A DNA stretch of 64,000 nucleotides from Brienomyrus brachyistius (GCF_023856365.1 NC_064534.1:10746536-10810535), one strand, 5' to 3'; counted from the stretch's first letter, positions 34,720 through 48,383 are shown. Notes: generated from the sequence alone by a model not told the origin. Translations and numbers: made by a program.

Positions 34720-36540
34720 GTAAGGAGCGTAAAGTCACCTTCTCCCCCGCGCACGCCGGTCCGATCCACTTACACCCAATGCAGATCCTCGCTGCCAGTT
34801 AAAACAATCAAAAGTGTCTACAAAAATAATCACATTGCATCATGTAGTCGTATAGGGAATAATGCCCTTGTGCAAAAAAAAGAGGTGAATGTCAACTTGG
34901 TAAATGTGTTGCATTTTTTAATGGAATGGCGTTCTGCAGTTTGATGGACGTTTAAGTTCTGTAAAAGATAAATATATACCGAGCCAATGGTGTTTATTCG
35001 TAGTATAGCAAACGGTGCCGAGGAAATCACTTTATTTACTAAATGTGTACGTTGCACACGAAATAATTAATACAGATGCATAATTGTCATATTATTGATT
35101 AATAATTGTTACGCGATTTAAATATCATTTATAACGGAGAATACTGTACGAAAATACAACGTAGCTGAAACAATAATCAAATTGCAGGAGGTGTATATGT
35201 AGAAAGAGTCATTCGGTGTTAAGCGCCTGTATGAAAGTGGGCGATGCGAGATCGCAGTCTGGGCGTTTTTGTATTGACTGCTTGCTCTACAGTTGGGATT
35301 ACTTGGAGCACTTTGCCATGAATGCAATATCATTGTTCTCTCCTAATGTCTAATAAGTAAAATGTACTTAAAGATGGATTTCTTCCAGCTGCATATCCCT
35401 GCTAGCTACGTTGTACAGTCATTAGCGGGCTACAGATTTTACATAGACCGATATTACTAAGCAAAGTGCCGTTTTTATTTATTTATTTTTTCGGGAAAGC
35501 TCATGTTCGTTGTATACCCGTGTTGCACTCCTATGTGTCGGAAATTATTTTGGCACCTATGTATTATGAATTCAACTTATTCTTTTTTTAGCGTGGTTTG
35601 ATTATTTTTTATATATGTATAATAGTGCATATTCGGGAAAGTTCTGGTACGTTTGCGGATTCGGTTTAATTCAGTCGGTGGTTTGAGGGCAATATTGTAA
35701 TTGCTTTATTCATTCATAGGAAACGCACGGATGGGGTGCATTTGCGAAAATATGAAATGCTGGCTTTGCGAACTTGCACTTCGCATAACGACTCGCAGCC
35801 GAATCCCTACCGAAGAGTCTCGGTACACAGTGTGCTGTCCGTGGTTCTGACTGCGCCCCGCTTTCAGATGGCCAGTGAACGTCCGGGCCAGGAAGACACG
35901 CACCTACGCTGTGCGACTGTGCAGCCGTAAGCACGAAGAACATCACCAGCGTTTGATTTTGCCGATTCCTCTGCAAGAGGAAACAATCTGGCCAATTGAA
36001 AGATGGACAAATAACCTTAAATGTGGTCACTCTAGACCTTCTGTCAGTAGGCTTTAATGTGAAGCTGAGCTGGGATTAGGGATTAGACTGGTGATGTGTA
36101 ACAGGAGACGGGGAGATTAGGCCCCAGACAACTATGTGACAATTACATTGACCCTTAAGGCTTGGGAAACTTAAAAGAGGACTTTCAATTGTTTACAGTT
36201 ACTAACGGATTCAGCGGAAAGAAGCTTTCATTTTAGGCAGGTCCATTATCATGAAGCTGACGCATAGATATCATGCACTTATAAACTCATGTTAAAAAAA
36301 AGTCTGGCAGTTTGATCAATTTTACATGGACTTTTCTCGTGTAACAGAACATGTTTTGAACAGGTACTGTGTTGTGTGTCCATAGTATGTCAGCCTGTGT
36401 GGCTGGGAATCGCAGTAATTGAATTCCGGTTATATATAATTACACGGCACAGTACATACAGGGGATGGTATTGATTGTTTATCCAGCTGAAGGAGGCTGG
36501 GGAGCAGTTTTCCTGTGGTTACCCACATCGAGGGAAAGGA

Positions 36541-36720
36541 GGCGGGGCCTTAACATCCTGCGCAGAGAGCAGCAAGCGAGAGGGGGTGGATCCTCCTGGG
36601 AGAGGGATGGGGCTGTGTTAAATACAGGCGAGGAAGGCGGGGCCTCATGGTCCTGTGCAGAGAGCAGGGGTGGAGTCTTCTGGCTCTATGTTGAATGCAA
36701 ATGTGTAGGAAAAAAAGCTG
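36541..36720. repeat. Direct duplication, 95-bp period
   Basis: GGCGGGGCCT occurs at 36541 and 36636. Both copies continue with related sequence (ATCCTGCGCAGAGAGCAG versus GTCCTGTGCAGAGAGCAG, then GGTGGATCCTCCTGG versus GGTGGAGTCTTCTGG). Confidence 0.6.
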
Positions 36721-39700
36721 GATTGAGAGAGAGGGCTGAAGCTGTGCTGGGCCCCGACACGCCCGAGTCCTCCACATCCTCTCGCCAATCGCCTCTGGGA
36801 TCCCTTCCCTAAAGAGGAGTGGTTAACGCAGCCGAGTGGCCAAGATACTGAGGGGAGAATAGTGATTAAGGGCACTCAGACAGGAGGCGACGGACTAGTG
36901 GCAAGGGGTCTGCCGAGTCAGGAAGCCACAGCACCCCCCGAGGATGCCACTTAACCCAGATCGCTTCAGCGAAGGCGTCCAGCTGCGTGTGCAGGCAGCT
37001 TAGGGGGGAACATATGCTGGGCAGCGTAGCAGGTGCCCCTGAGAATCCAGCCAGGAAGCTGGTGACCGGCGGGCTCTCGCTGCGAGGGACGTGGTCGCTC
37101 ACGCCAAGATGAAAATGCCGGAATGAAAATGGGGAATGGGGTGGGAAGGAAGTGGTGGGGGGGGCATAAAAAATATCACAGCACTGTGATGTCTTCAGTG
37201 TAAGAACTCTGGCATAATAGCAAAATATTAACTGAGGGACTGGAGTTACCTTTCAGGTGCCTTATGGCAGAGCGCCCCCTGTGGGAGACGAGTGTTAAAG
37301 CTCTCATTTTGTATTTTTCATATGCAGCTGGACCGCAACACCACAACATGCAGTCTTCCTCCCTCCACCTTTGTCGTTCCTGTTCATTGTTCCATGTGCT
37401 GGGTCGGGGGGAGGGGGGGGGGAATTCCTCTACCCGATCGGTGCTCATCGCGGCACATCGCTGCACTGCACATTCGGCCCGGACAGGTAAACAGATCCCA
37501 GCCGCAAAACTACAACATGGAATTAATGGCTGCATCATTGTGTCTTTTGTGTTGCCTCAAAAGCCGGGTGAAACTCAACGCCGAACATCTCTCCATACAG
37601 GAGCTGTTTAAAAATGAATGGCAGGTTAGTAACGTTAATTATTTATAGATCACTGACAGGTTTCAGCCCAGGAATTGCGATTCCCCCTCTTCACTCGCTT
37701 TGCCATATGATCGGAGCCCAATCTTTCACCTTTCATATGTTCTTATATTTTATCCCTCCTGCTCCCAGCCCCTCTCTTCTATCCGGGCTGCAGTAGAGCC
37801 ACAGCCTAAATCAGAAGATGCTTATTATTCATCTTTAGCAAAATGTTTGCATGGCTTTTGAAGTAACTTAATAAAGCAGAGCTGGGCGAGCGCCCGGCGG
37901 TTTGTGAGACGGCGATGGTATGACATCGCCCTCACTGTTCCTTTTGATCTTTATTAATTGACCACTTTGAATCAAGGAAATGCCTGCACATCTTTGAGAT
38001 GCAAAGCAGCCGCATGAATCATAATGGCTGCTTTGAAGGCCGTCATCCGCCCTTGTAATCCGCATCCTGTGGCCTTACTTAGCACCCGAGATCAAACTCA
38101 CCTCTCATCCTGGTCCCGAATAGAACTGCCCGGGCAGATGGAATTGTACAATTGGAACTGGTTTGATTCTCCACCAATACGGTACCAGTTCATTGTTACA
38201 CCATTTCTGACCATCCAGGAAAATGGTTTCCTTTCACACATGATTTGTTTAATCACCTTTCATTATTGAGGGCTATTGTAACGGGGTGAATCATATTGAA
38301 GTGAGTCGAAACTGAACATCCCTCCATTTCCAAGTGACGTTAACCCTCTTCAGGAATTGTGGATGCACTGGGAATTTGGGAAGAGTACTGAATTGAAGTC
38401 TTTTGGTGCACAGGTGCAATTTATATATGCCAATGTACCTGGTCACACGTCACAGTGTGACACCTGCCCAAGTCCTGTATAGCTTCTTCCCGGCTTTGAC
38501 CCTCGACCAGAATCCCTCAACTTGGGGATCCTCGTAAGACCACGTCTTCTGCAGAGTCGGGGTCAGCTGCTCCTTGCGTGACAGCGATGCGTATGAAACC
38601 CGATCTCGATCTGTTCTGCAGCTCGATGGTACATTTCGCCGTCCCTCCAGCCAGTCCACTTCTTCTCCTGCACATCTGTCCAGGACCTGCCTGCTCACAT
38701 GGAAGCGTAGGATCTGCCTCCGCTGATGTCCTGATCTCACAAACGGCATTGTTTTTTTTTTTTTTACCTCTTTGAATTTGATTTCCTCACAACCGCTAAA
38801 ATGCAGTCTTTTGTTATGCCCAAACTGCACCTGTGCCCCCAATATTATACACTTGAGAATATTCTGGAGAAGGAACCAGGAGGAAAGAAATGCAAACATC
38901 TAACACGCATTTATTCCAGCCTGTTATGGGATTCTCACCGGGGGAAGGGGGGGGGGAATACAGGGGCTGTGCACCCTAACAGTACTATGTTCCCTTTAGT
39001 GTGATCGCTGGGGCGCTCGGCACATCGCTGCCGTGGACCAGCTGCTCATGGTGGATACGGGTCGCCCTCGCCACGCCCCGGCACCGCGGCCCGTGTGGAG
39101 CTGTCCGCACATCCGCTCCTTAAAACGTCAATTCCACTTTTTTTTTTTGATTGCCTAGAGAAAAATGTACCTGAAGAGCTGTCCCTTCATGAACGCCTTG
39201 TGTGGCATCCATGCCTGTAATTATGGTGTGATGTTGCAGTGGGAGATTGAAGCTTTATATCAAATTTCAAGTGTTATTGTCATTTCTGTTCCGAGGGACA
39301 TGCTGTCATTCTTGTGCCCCAGTTACAGTAGAGGGGGTAGGTCCATGGGGGGGGGGGGGTCAATAGAACAGAGAATACTAGAAGAACAGTACAATAAGGG
39401 GCAAATGAAGCTCGTTCCAAAGCTGACAGTTACCATTGGGACCCATGACGAGTCATAAACACCTAGAACGTGAACCTAAGGTGTTGGACTCTTCAGGCGC
39501 CCAAGTGATGCACAGGAAATGGGTGATTTTATTTGGTCCCCTCAGAAAATAACGGACAGCTTACAAAATGTCATACATGATAAGTTCTTAACCTTTAATT
39601 TAAATGCATTGGAAAAAAACTGACAGATCTGGAACGTTCCTTTCGGTCACTCTCTTAACACACAGCCGTCTTGTCCATGTCCTACACTCCTGAATAATTA

Positions 39701-40099
39701 ATCGCAGGTCAGTAGAGCTGCTTGCCCAACTCTCCCCAAAAACATCCACTCCTTCCTAAGATTTCACAGTAAATCGAAGAACTTTTCAGGTTAAGTTAGC
39801 TGTAAGTAACATGAGGGTTGTAATAAGCAAAGAAAATTACCCCCATCCCGGTGTTTCCAGTGTAACACAGATGTATTAGTTGTTTCTTATGAATATTTCA
39901 TTGCTTACCCAGTGCTGTAGCCGAAGCTCAGTGAAGAAGCGTATAGGTCATCTGCTGTAACAGCTGGTCCCCTGAGTGCTGAAGGTGTCTCTCAGGCTGT
40001 GGTTATGTCCTTCTTCACAACGCCCACTTTAGCAGCCAGATCCTACAAGTGCACAACTGTAATGGTGCTGATGTTTGGGTTTTGGAAGCTAAATAGGGA

Positions 40100-40165
40100 T
40101 GTTTGGGCGGCACATTAGTGGTCTCACACTGTCAGGGTTGTGGGCTTGATTCCCAACCCCAGCCC

Positions 40166-40216
<51 letters not shown>

Positions 40217-40600
40217 ATTATGTTTATATTACATCGTGGGGACCAAATATTCCATTACCTATGGTTAACATTAGGTTGATATTAGAATTTTCCTCATAGA
40301 TATGAATGGAGAGTCCCCACAAAAATATAATTACAAACCTGTGTGTGTCTGTGTGTGTCTGTGTGTGTGAAATCTGTCTCCCTCGTGCTTGCATGTGTTC
40401 CTCTGTGCAGGTGCATGTGAGTTAGTGTCTAAATTGCCCATGCAGTGTGCTTTTGCATGCTATGCACTGGCTTCTGGTTCAGGCTGTTCCCCTGCCTTGT
40501 GCCCTCTGTTCCCTGGGATACGCTTCACTGAGTTCTGTTAAGATGGTCCTGGAGCTACAGTACCTTCCAGACTCCGAGGAATAAAGGTGAGCTTCCAGAG
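40100..40600. repeat. ATGGATGG-family repeat interrupted by GT microsatellite and GTCCCCAC-family copy
   Basis: The left part (GGGCGGCACATTAGTGGTCT, then GGGCTTGATTCCCAACCC) and the right part (TCTAAATTGCCCATGCAG, then GGCTGTTCCCCTGCCTTGTG and GGGATACGCTTCACTGAG) are the two halves of the dispersed family. Between them lie (GT)n at 40170-40215 and a degenerate GTCCCCAC-family copy ending CCCACAAAAATATAATTACA at 40338. The nesting order is clear, although element ends are blurred. Confidence 0.55.
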
Positions 40601-41604
40601 CTCCAGTGAAATGCTCTTAAGCTGGGGTCTCGATGTCGCAGTGCTGTACAGTCAGTGAACTCTTTAGTAGACACACCTAGCAGGTGCTAGGGAAGACCCA
40701 CTTTTTTCGCTTTAAGGCGAGACGAGTTATGCATTCAAAGAAGCCATTCTGCATGCTACTGTTGTATTGAGCTGTTATTCGTGCACTTGTGGCCTTCCTG
40801 TTAGCTTTAACAAGATTGCCCATTCTCCTCTGACCTCGTTTTTTTAACAAGGTGTTTTTGTCCACAGAAATGTCGCTGACTGGCTGTTCTTTGTTTATTG
40901 CCCCATTCTCCCCATACCATAATGATACTGTACTGCATGGAAATCCTGGGAGAGGGTGACTGTTTCTGAGGTGCTGGAACCATGAAGTATGACACCAACA
41001 TGTTGCACGACATTCAAACTCACTACAATCGGGTGTCTTTGCTGCTCTGATGCTAAGCCAAAGAGCCAGTGAACCTCTGGACCCTGTCCTGCCGTGTGAT
41101 TCGCCGTTTGGACGAGCAGGGTACTGGTATTAGTTAGCAGGGATGACTGATGAATCGACTTGAGTATAGCCAGCTCTTCAGGTTAAAGTCAGGCTGCGTG
41201 ATCACACTCCCATAATTGCATTCTCTGCAGCTATTTGTATAGCAAGCGGATGAGAGTACGGACGGGCCGGTGCGTCATTCTGGTGCTCGGAACTGCCATC
41301 ATTCCGCTGAGTGTGGCTCGCAGGTGCAGGTGCATTGAATTGGCTGGCTTTGCATTTCAGGCATTTCTGCCGCTTGCCAACCCCCTGATTTGTGGCCGAC
41401 CTGGGGCTCGTACGCGCTGAACTGTTACCTGGCTCAGAATTTTCTTTCTATTTCTTTTCAGTGTCCCCGAAGACAGATACAACACTCTCATGTCCCAGAA
41501 GGACAGTTCCTGTAGCAGATTAAGAACCAATCAGATGACTGGTTAAGGCCATTGTCCTCAGCTGCATCACTCAATGAATCACTCCATTCCCTCCTCCACC
41601 TCTA

Positions 41605-41785
41605 CCTTGTTTCTCAACCCAGTCAGCCCCCATTTTTGGTCCTTCCCAGCTCTTAGCCCCCCTCCTTACCCAAACAGCCGAGCGCCACCTGCCTGGTACA
41701 GGTGTGTTGGTAGTTGGGAGGGAGTGAAAATCTGGGGATCCGGTGATGGTCTGGGGGTCCACAAGGACTGGATTGTGAAGCACCA
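41605..41785. mobile_element. Fold-back MITE, copy 3
   Basis: The left end CCTTGTTTCTCAACCCAGTC and the reverse complement of the right end (TGGTGCTTCACAATCCAGTC) correspond to the family ends at 19447 and 19821. The interior shows the diverged CATTTTTGGTCCTTCCCAGC and GGGAGGGAGTGAAAATCTGG arms. No target duplication is readable. Confidence 0.5.
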
Positions 41786-43837
41786 TTATCATGCTACATT
41801 AGCATTTTTGGGCTGAGAATTCATTTTCTCTTAGTGTTAGTTTGTTTGTTTTCTGTTTTTCTGGTCCTCAGTAATGCGCTTTAAGCATTTTCAAACATAA
41901 TTGCTAAAGTGCTGTGCCGTTGTTTTTTTCTGTTTGCTTTTTTTTATTAAATACCTCTAGGCCCCTAAATGTACTTTTCCCAAAACATTAAAGTATAACT
42001 GAGTAGCCAGTAACATTTGTGATGATGGTGTACTTTAGAACAGCTGGACACTTGGGAGATGCAGAATTGCTAAACGCTGCAGAGGTCAATGTTCAGCGCC
42101 GCCGGTGTAAACTCTGGCAGTCTGGTGTTTTATGATGAGGCCGACAAATATCCCCAGGTGACGAGACCTTCAGATAACCTCTATCCAAGACGGGAGGTGG
42201 GCGCGGTAGGAGCCGGCCATCAGCGCCTCGCGGCTTTGCAGCCCCCGTGCAGCCATTTCTGCCGTTTCTGCCTTGTCCGTGTGTGTGTCTCTGTGTTGGG
42301 GTTGCTTCGGGATATCGAGGCACTGCACACGTCTAGCTGGAGCTCAAGTCTTCTCTGTGATATCGGTCCATTTACTTTGAAAATAGCAGTGCTTATCAGT
42401 GCCCCCCGTTTAATTTATCCGGGGAAGGCGGCACGCCACGGTTATTGATCAGCACTCGCGGTAATTATTACCACAAGTAATTATTCTCATCAGGCAGATT
42501 CATCATATGTGACCCGTTTTGTCAACATTGAGAAAAGCCTTGTCCGGGAGTGTATAAACCAGCGCAAATTCCATCTAAATTAATATAGTTGAGATACTTC
42601 ATTTAATTCACTTTCCCACTCCTCACTTGGCAATGTTTTCAGCACAGACGTCAAGCCAAGGCCTAAATGTCAGTTGGTGGCACATCCGGGCCACATGACT
42701 GTGAGCGACAGAGAGGAGAACTTGAAGGCAGCCTGGCGGTCGTCGGTGGAAACGGACAAGTACCGACGTGAATTTTCATATATTGCGGTGTCAGCGCACA
42801 AAGTAGCTGTTTGGTCTCTGTGTCATTCGAGGCAGAAGCTCAAGGGAAGCAAACCAATATAAAACTGATTATGGAACGGCAATATCTGGGAGCCGAACAG
42901 CTAAAATAGACAGTAATATGATATTTATTGCATTTATCAAAACAGAGTACAGCTTACATGTTAACCCTTACTTTATTGGAGTATTACTAAGGGTTTAACA
43001 GCCGTCCCTCTTCAGGAATTCAAGCCGTTGACTATTTGGTTGCACCCTTAGTTCCTTTTGATCACTAGCGTGCATTAAGCAGAGTAACTCGCGGTGTTAT
43101 TTTTGCGGCTTTTCCTGGGCTTACCTGACTAGGCTGGGTGCGGGGATTCGCCCGCAGCAAGTGGGGAGATTCCAGGCTTCTGAAGATCCACGCCAAACTC
43201 CACTTCCTGTGTGCGCAAGGCTTAGCACAGCGTGACAGAGCCGTTCACAGTGATATGTGGTGCGTCACCGAGCCAGCAGATGATTGCCATGTTTACCCCC
43301 CAGAATGAATTGGAAGCCATATTTACCCTAGAGTTCTTCTCTAAGCAGCGTTTTAATAACATTGTTTGAACATATGAAACACAAATTGTGATATTTTACA
43401 TGTGGTTATCCCAAGATCTATAGTTTTATGACCTATTTGTCATTTTAAAGGTGGGAATAATTTCACAGTGGATCGAGGTAACGTTTATAATAAGGTCAAA
43501 ACCACTAATATACATCTTGTTTTATTAGAAAACACTAACATTTCTGTGAAATGTGTTGCACTGCTTACTGTGACCCTGTACTGGATGAACAGATGATAGA
43601 TGAATATGATGATGTTATTTAAATGCATTTTGTTACCCAGAAATGACAGCTCTGTAGGACTGAAGTCATCTGGTAGGTGGTATAGAGCTATTGTATGTTG
43701 TTTGTCTCTTAAATTAAGCTAGTTTACTAATTAATTCCTAATTAATTCATGGTGCTGATTCATCTTTTTAGTGTTGTCTATATTATTTGCATCATTTCAA
43801 ATGATATATGTTGATCAAAGGTTTAATTTCTTTATAG

Positions 43838-44261
43838 GTTTTACTGGGACTTGATCATGCTTATTATGATGATGGGAAACCTGATAATTATTCCTGTGGG
43901 AATAACCTTCTTCACGGAGCAAACCTCCACGACCTGGATGATATTCAACGTGGCCTCAGACACCATCTTTTTGGTAGACCTAGTCATGAACTTCAGAACG
44001 GGGATCGTCATCGAGGAGAGCTCAGAGATCATCCTCGACCCCAAGGTCATCAAGAGGAACTACCTGAAAAGCTGGTTTGTGGTGGACTTCCTGTCCTCCA
44101 TACCCGTGGATTACATCTTCTTGATTGTAGAGAAGGGCTTCGACTCGGAGGTCTACAAGACGGCGCGCGCCCTGCGCATCGTCCGGTTCACAAAGATCCT
44201 CAGTCTGCTCCGGCTGCTTCGGCTCTCCCGCCTCATCAGGTACATCCACCAATGGGAGGAG
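43838..44261 (+). CDS. hcn1: HCN channel (HCN1-like), coding exon 2: S1-S4
   Basis: The exon starts after TTTATAG (43831-43837) with the G that completes the split arginine codon and ends at GAG|GTAAGG (44262). It is 424 nt long. S1 is [21 protein letters not shown]2 is [22 protein letters not shown]3 is [21 protein letters not shown]4 is the voltage sensor, a regular series of arginines and lysines through [20 protein letters not shown] and [12 protein letters not shown]. The S2-S3 linker [20 protein letters not shown] matches HCN1 ([14 protein letters not shown]) better than HCN2 or HCN4. All gating-charge positions that I can compare appear intact. Confidence 0.97.
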
Positions 44262-45317
44262 GTAAGGCGGGCCTGCATCTGCCGGCATTCACATCCGATG
44301 TTATGGTACAAAAAAAAAGATTAAGCAGAGCTGAAGCAGAAGCATAGGCTGCCTAGTGCTTGCCCTGTGATGTCACGGTGGCATCCTGGAGGATATTTAA
44401 CTCAATGACTTCATAACACTACATAGAATTAGGATGCCTGGGGGAGATTTTTATTAATAGGGGTCCCACATTCACTTTGGGTTATGAATCATCATTTTAC
44501 ATAAGATGGATTCTTTATACCGCTCTTTATGATCTAGTTGGTTATTAACATAAAACTGATATAATTCCCAGACTCATCTCTGCTTAATTCATTGATCTTG
44601 TATATTTTTAAGCAAGCCTATGGCTGTCTTGAGTTTTGAGAGTCGTATGGGCTGCACTGGGGAAAGACTGAGGCCATTAGAGCAGACAGATGAGTTGGGA
44701 GAATATGGTGGCAGCTTCCCTGTGATGTCGGCACTCCCAGAGGTGTCTGAGAGGCTCTCTTTCGCCTGTCCTGTATTTCCCCACTGCAGACGGGGCTTGA
44801 ATTTCTCTGACTTGACCCTAATAGGATGCTGTTTGTTTTGGCGTCCAAACACCACGCTGTTTGTTCAAGCCTGGATTCCGAGCCCTCAGCTTTGGGAAAG
44901 ATACACAGACCGTGGCTGTCAAAACCCCTATAATGTAGGTGACTGCACAGGCACAGACCCACAGCAGACTGTGTCATCAGTGCTCTGCAGTTAGTGTCAT
45001 GGTGTAACTGTTCAAACGTTGGCATCTGGGAGCACGTTGTGCATAACGTGTCACTAACTGAAGCTGTTAACACTGTAAAATAAGGTGTGCGAGACACTGA
45101 TGTGCACAACGTTACCTACCCTCAACCCTGTGTCTAGCCTTGCACAGAGCTACAGGCATAGTAAAATACACGTTGAATAAAGCAAATATGCTTCTTCATG
45201 TGGAGACTAAAACCACAGTTTCCAGACTTACCACACGCATCTATGCAAATGTTGCCCGGACAGGTAGTTTCACCTGCACCAGGTCTGCCCTTTTCACCTT
45301 GGCTAGGCCGAACGATA

Positions 45318-45445
45318 TGTACCAGGCTGAAGGATCCCTACCAGGCTAAGAGATACAAATGGGATACCTACCAGGGCAAAAGATACAAACAGGATACCAG
45401 CTTGGTCAAAGGATACTTGGCAAGATTACAATGTTTGCCAGGCTA
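45318..45445. repeat. Degenerate ~30-bp minisatellite
   Basis: Four or five diverged units share TACCAGGCTAAGAGATACAA-like sequence followed by GGATACC. The last unit ends TTTGCCAGGCTAAGG. Confidence 0.6.
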
Positions 45446-46039
45446 AGGTCGGCCTCTTTCAGGGCTTTCACAGGATCCCTTCAACACCTGTTCCAACTCA
45501 CTCCCGATTGTCCACCGTAGGAGGGTCGACTTGGTAAAGGCATAGCCGAGTTGAGAGAAAGAGTGACGTAAAACCAAAGTGATGCTTGTTTACACACGAT
45601 GTACATCATGACTTTCTATGTGTTAATTTCTGCTGTCTCGCCTGTGAGAATCAGTGTTATGTTAGCATCAAATTCTGGTAGATTTAGCATTAGCTTGCGT
45701 AAATTTTCATTACGAATCCCTTCTGTTTAGCTGTTCTATAGTACTTTTCTAAGTAGGAGGTTGGAAATGTTCAAGTTCTGAGTTATTGGGAATGCATCAG
45801 TATATTGGGATGTACGATACTACTAATCCTTGCATGTCAATGCAGAACACTGGTTCTTTATTATCTCTGTGCATTTCGACCAGTCAGCTCTTGGTGACAC
45901 AACCACTTCAGTTTAGTCATGCTTTCGACCCTGCTAAGAAGCAGGGTCATGTCAGCGCAGGTATGGCTGGCATAATATACAATGGAAAACTGTTTCTTTG
46001 CAGTTTGGTTTAGGAACGCCTCAGTTCTCAGTGCCAGTG

Positions 46040-46950
46040 GAAAAGCACCATTAGTCTTGCTGGGTCTCCCATGGTCTCTTATATGACTTGCAGCATTTCC
46101 TACAAGGTCACCTATGACTTTCAGAGATACTCGGTTATTCTCTTGTATGAGGAGTCGCCCTCTGTTACTTGTATGGCTCCCGCAGGGATTCTGTTATGAC
46201 TCTTGTGGGGTATCTCTTTATTTCTTGTTTGTTTGTCTCAGGGTGTCCCTCAGTCTCTCATATGTCTGCCTGTATTTCACATATGCCCCTCACAAGGTCT
46301 CTCTTGTTCTCTTGCAGGATCTTCCATAGTCTCTAAAATGCCTGTCACACGGTGTTCCTTGATTTCTCACAGAAATCCCCTCAATCTCTAGTATGCCTTT
46401 AACAGGTTGTGTCTTGCACAGGGCCTCTCTCAATCTCTGGCAGGGTTCCCATGGTCTCACATATCCCTCTCAGAGGGTTTCCCATGGTCTCTGGTATGCA
46501 TCTCATAGGGTTTCCCTCAATCCCCCATATGCCTCTCACAGAGGTCTCCCACGGTGTTACATGCACCTCTCACAGGGTCTCCCTCGTTCTATCATATGCC
46601 TCTCACAAGGTCTCCCTCAGTCTCTCGTATGCTCTACACAGGGTCTCCTTTGATTTATTACACGGTCTCCCTCAGTCTCTCGTTTAGCTTTCATGGGGAC
46701 TCCTTCCATTTCTCATATGGGTTTCATGGGGACTAATTCCATTTGTGATATGGGTGTCTTAGGGACTCTGTCTTTTTCTCATATGGTTTAACAGGGTCTC
46801 CCATGGTGTCTTTTATACCTTTCACAGTGACTCCTTCCATCTGTCATGTGGGTTTCATGGGGATCCCTGCCTTCTTTTGTATGGCTTTCACAGAGACTCT
46901 TGTATGGGTTTCTTACAGAATCCCTAAGTGTCTCATGTGGCTTTCAAAGG
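46040..46950. repeat. Degenerate ~37-bp minisatellite array
   Basis: About 900 bp are built from diverged units of the pattern CTCTCACAGGGTCTCCCTCA followed by GTCTCTCATATGC. Units are clearest between 46360 and 46690 and decay in both directions; in the right half the pattern becomes TTTCATGGGGACTCCTTCCA. The long frames here simply read the repeat (G-L-P-Q/R-S-L/I). No transposon ends are seen. Confidence 0.75.
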
Positions 46951-48383
46951 AACTTGTTTTCATTACACCAAATTTTCTAGTTACTCAGGAGTACTTTCAC
47001 TCACAAAGCTTTGAAAGCGTACCGTCCAGTGTTCCATGAGGAGGCTTGCTCCCACCTTGTCAAAGGGCTTTTACAAGTCCAGTGGTCGACTAAAAAGACA
47101 AGTATATAGACCAAGATGAACCACAACATTTCTGCCACTTAGTGACTGTGCACTGAGAGAGAAGTAGTCTTGAGTGAGTCAGCTCATCCCACTGGAACCC
47201 AGCCAAACGGCGGGACGTGACTGATAATATTAGAACTATGTTTTTTTATGTGTACAATGTTGAAATATTGTGTATAGAAACTTCTTTCAGGAAAGCATGG
47301 TGACTCAGCATTGATGGTGCTGGTTTCCATGGAGCTGAAGGACACGGTTGCAGTGATGTATATATCAAATTCTACCATCAGAAGTGGAGTTTGGGATTTA
47401 TGACATTTGTCAATATTTTACAGTGCAAATACCTATAAAAATTATATATTTACTGTATATTTTTAAAATGCCTGTATACTTTTTCTATTAGTAAAAATGA
47501 CATCTATTAATATTCTTGCGGTAATGTGGACTGGATTAGTTCTAGGGAATTACTTGAGTGTAGCTGTTGACTATCAGTAATTTCTATTCTGTCAGAAAGA
47601 CTGTCCCATATCCAGCAAAGGTTTAGTTCAAATATTACTTCTGAATCTTTGCCAGGTCCTGAATGCACAGAGCAGAGCCTTCTTCGTTTGGATCTGTACG
47701 TTTCCAGAAATATCATTTTAGGGTTTATGAGAAAGAGTCTGAAACTGGAGAACCAGAATTATTCAGACACGGGCGTGGGTCTGGTTCCAGCCAGCCTGCT
47801 GTCCCATATGTAGTGGTTTTCTCTGAGACCCACTGGCATTACACTGTCTCGTGCTCCATTTCCCCAGCAGTCGAGGAGGTGTTTTTGCCAAAAGACACCC
47901 GGGAGTTGTATCCCGATGCTCTAGGTGAAATGATGCCAGTCGAGTGTCTGTTTCTCGACAAGATGCGCTGCCGGGTGTGGTGTCAGAGTGGGGCTCTTTC
48001 CAAAACCTTTTGCGTGAGCCGTTCTGTCAAAGCTCCCTGCCGTCACTCCTCCCCGGGCCAAGAACTCCATCCATGCCAGTGTGGGCTGCTGATCTGAGCC
48101 ATTTCCAGGGCCTGGGAGCATAGACCATCGGTAACAGAGTCAGCTGAGGCAGCAGGAAGCAGACGCGAGCGCCCAGGTGCAGTGAGGGGAGGTGTCCGCT
48201 TCTCGTGCTTCATGCATGACCTGCGACTGACGTTTTCTGTCTTGGGCTGGCCACTTGTACTGAAGGAAAAGTGCTCTGAGGGTCAGTCTTTTTCCATCAA
48301 TGCTTGAACATGAGTTTCAGGGGATTCAAATCATATAGGATGGAGGGAGAAGGCGTTTGTTGCCTATCGTGGAGGGACTTATA

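Larger units (their letters stand above)
34720..43837 (+). other. hcn1: hcn1 intron 1
   Basis: This 9.1-kb intron contains a 95-bp direct duplication (36541-36720), poly-G runs (37411-37422, 38946-38956, 39347-39359), a composite repeat at 40100-40600, fold-back MITE copy 3 at 41605-41785, and a fragment of the ATGGATGG family at 43560-43615. The blocks 37860-38080 and 42440-42600 are unique and may be regulatory. No nested gene is supported. Confidence 0.7.

Noticed and set aside
46393..46687. Overlapping 86-92-codon repeat-like proteins
   Set aside because: The repeats come from the ~37-bp DNA minisatellite and appear in several frames; stops and frame changes follow unit length.
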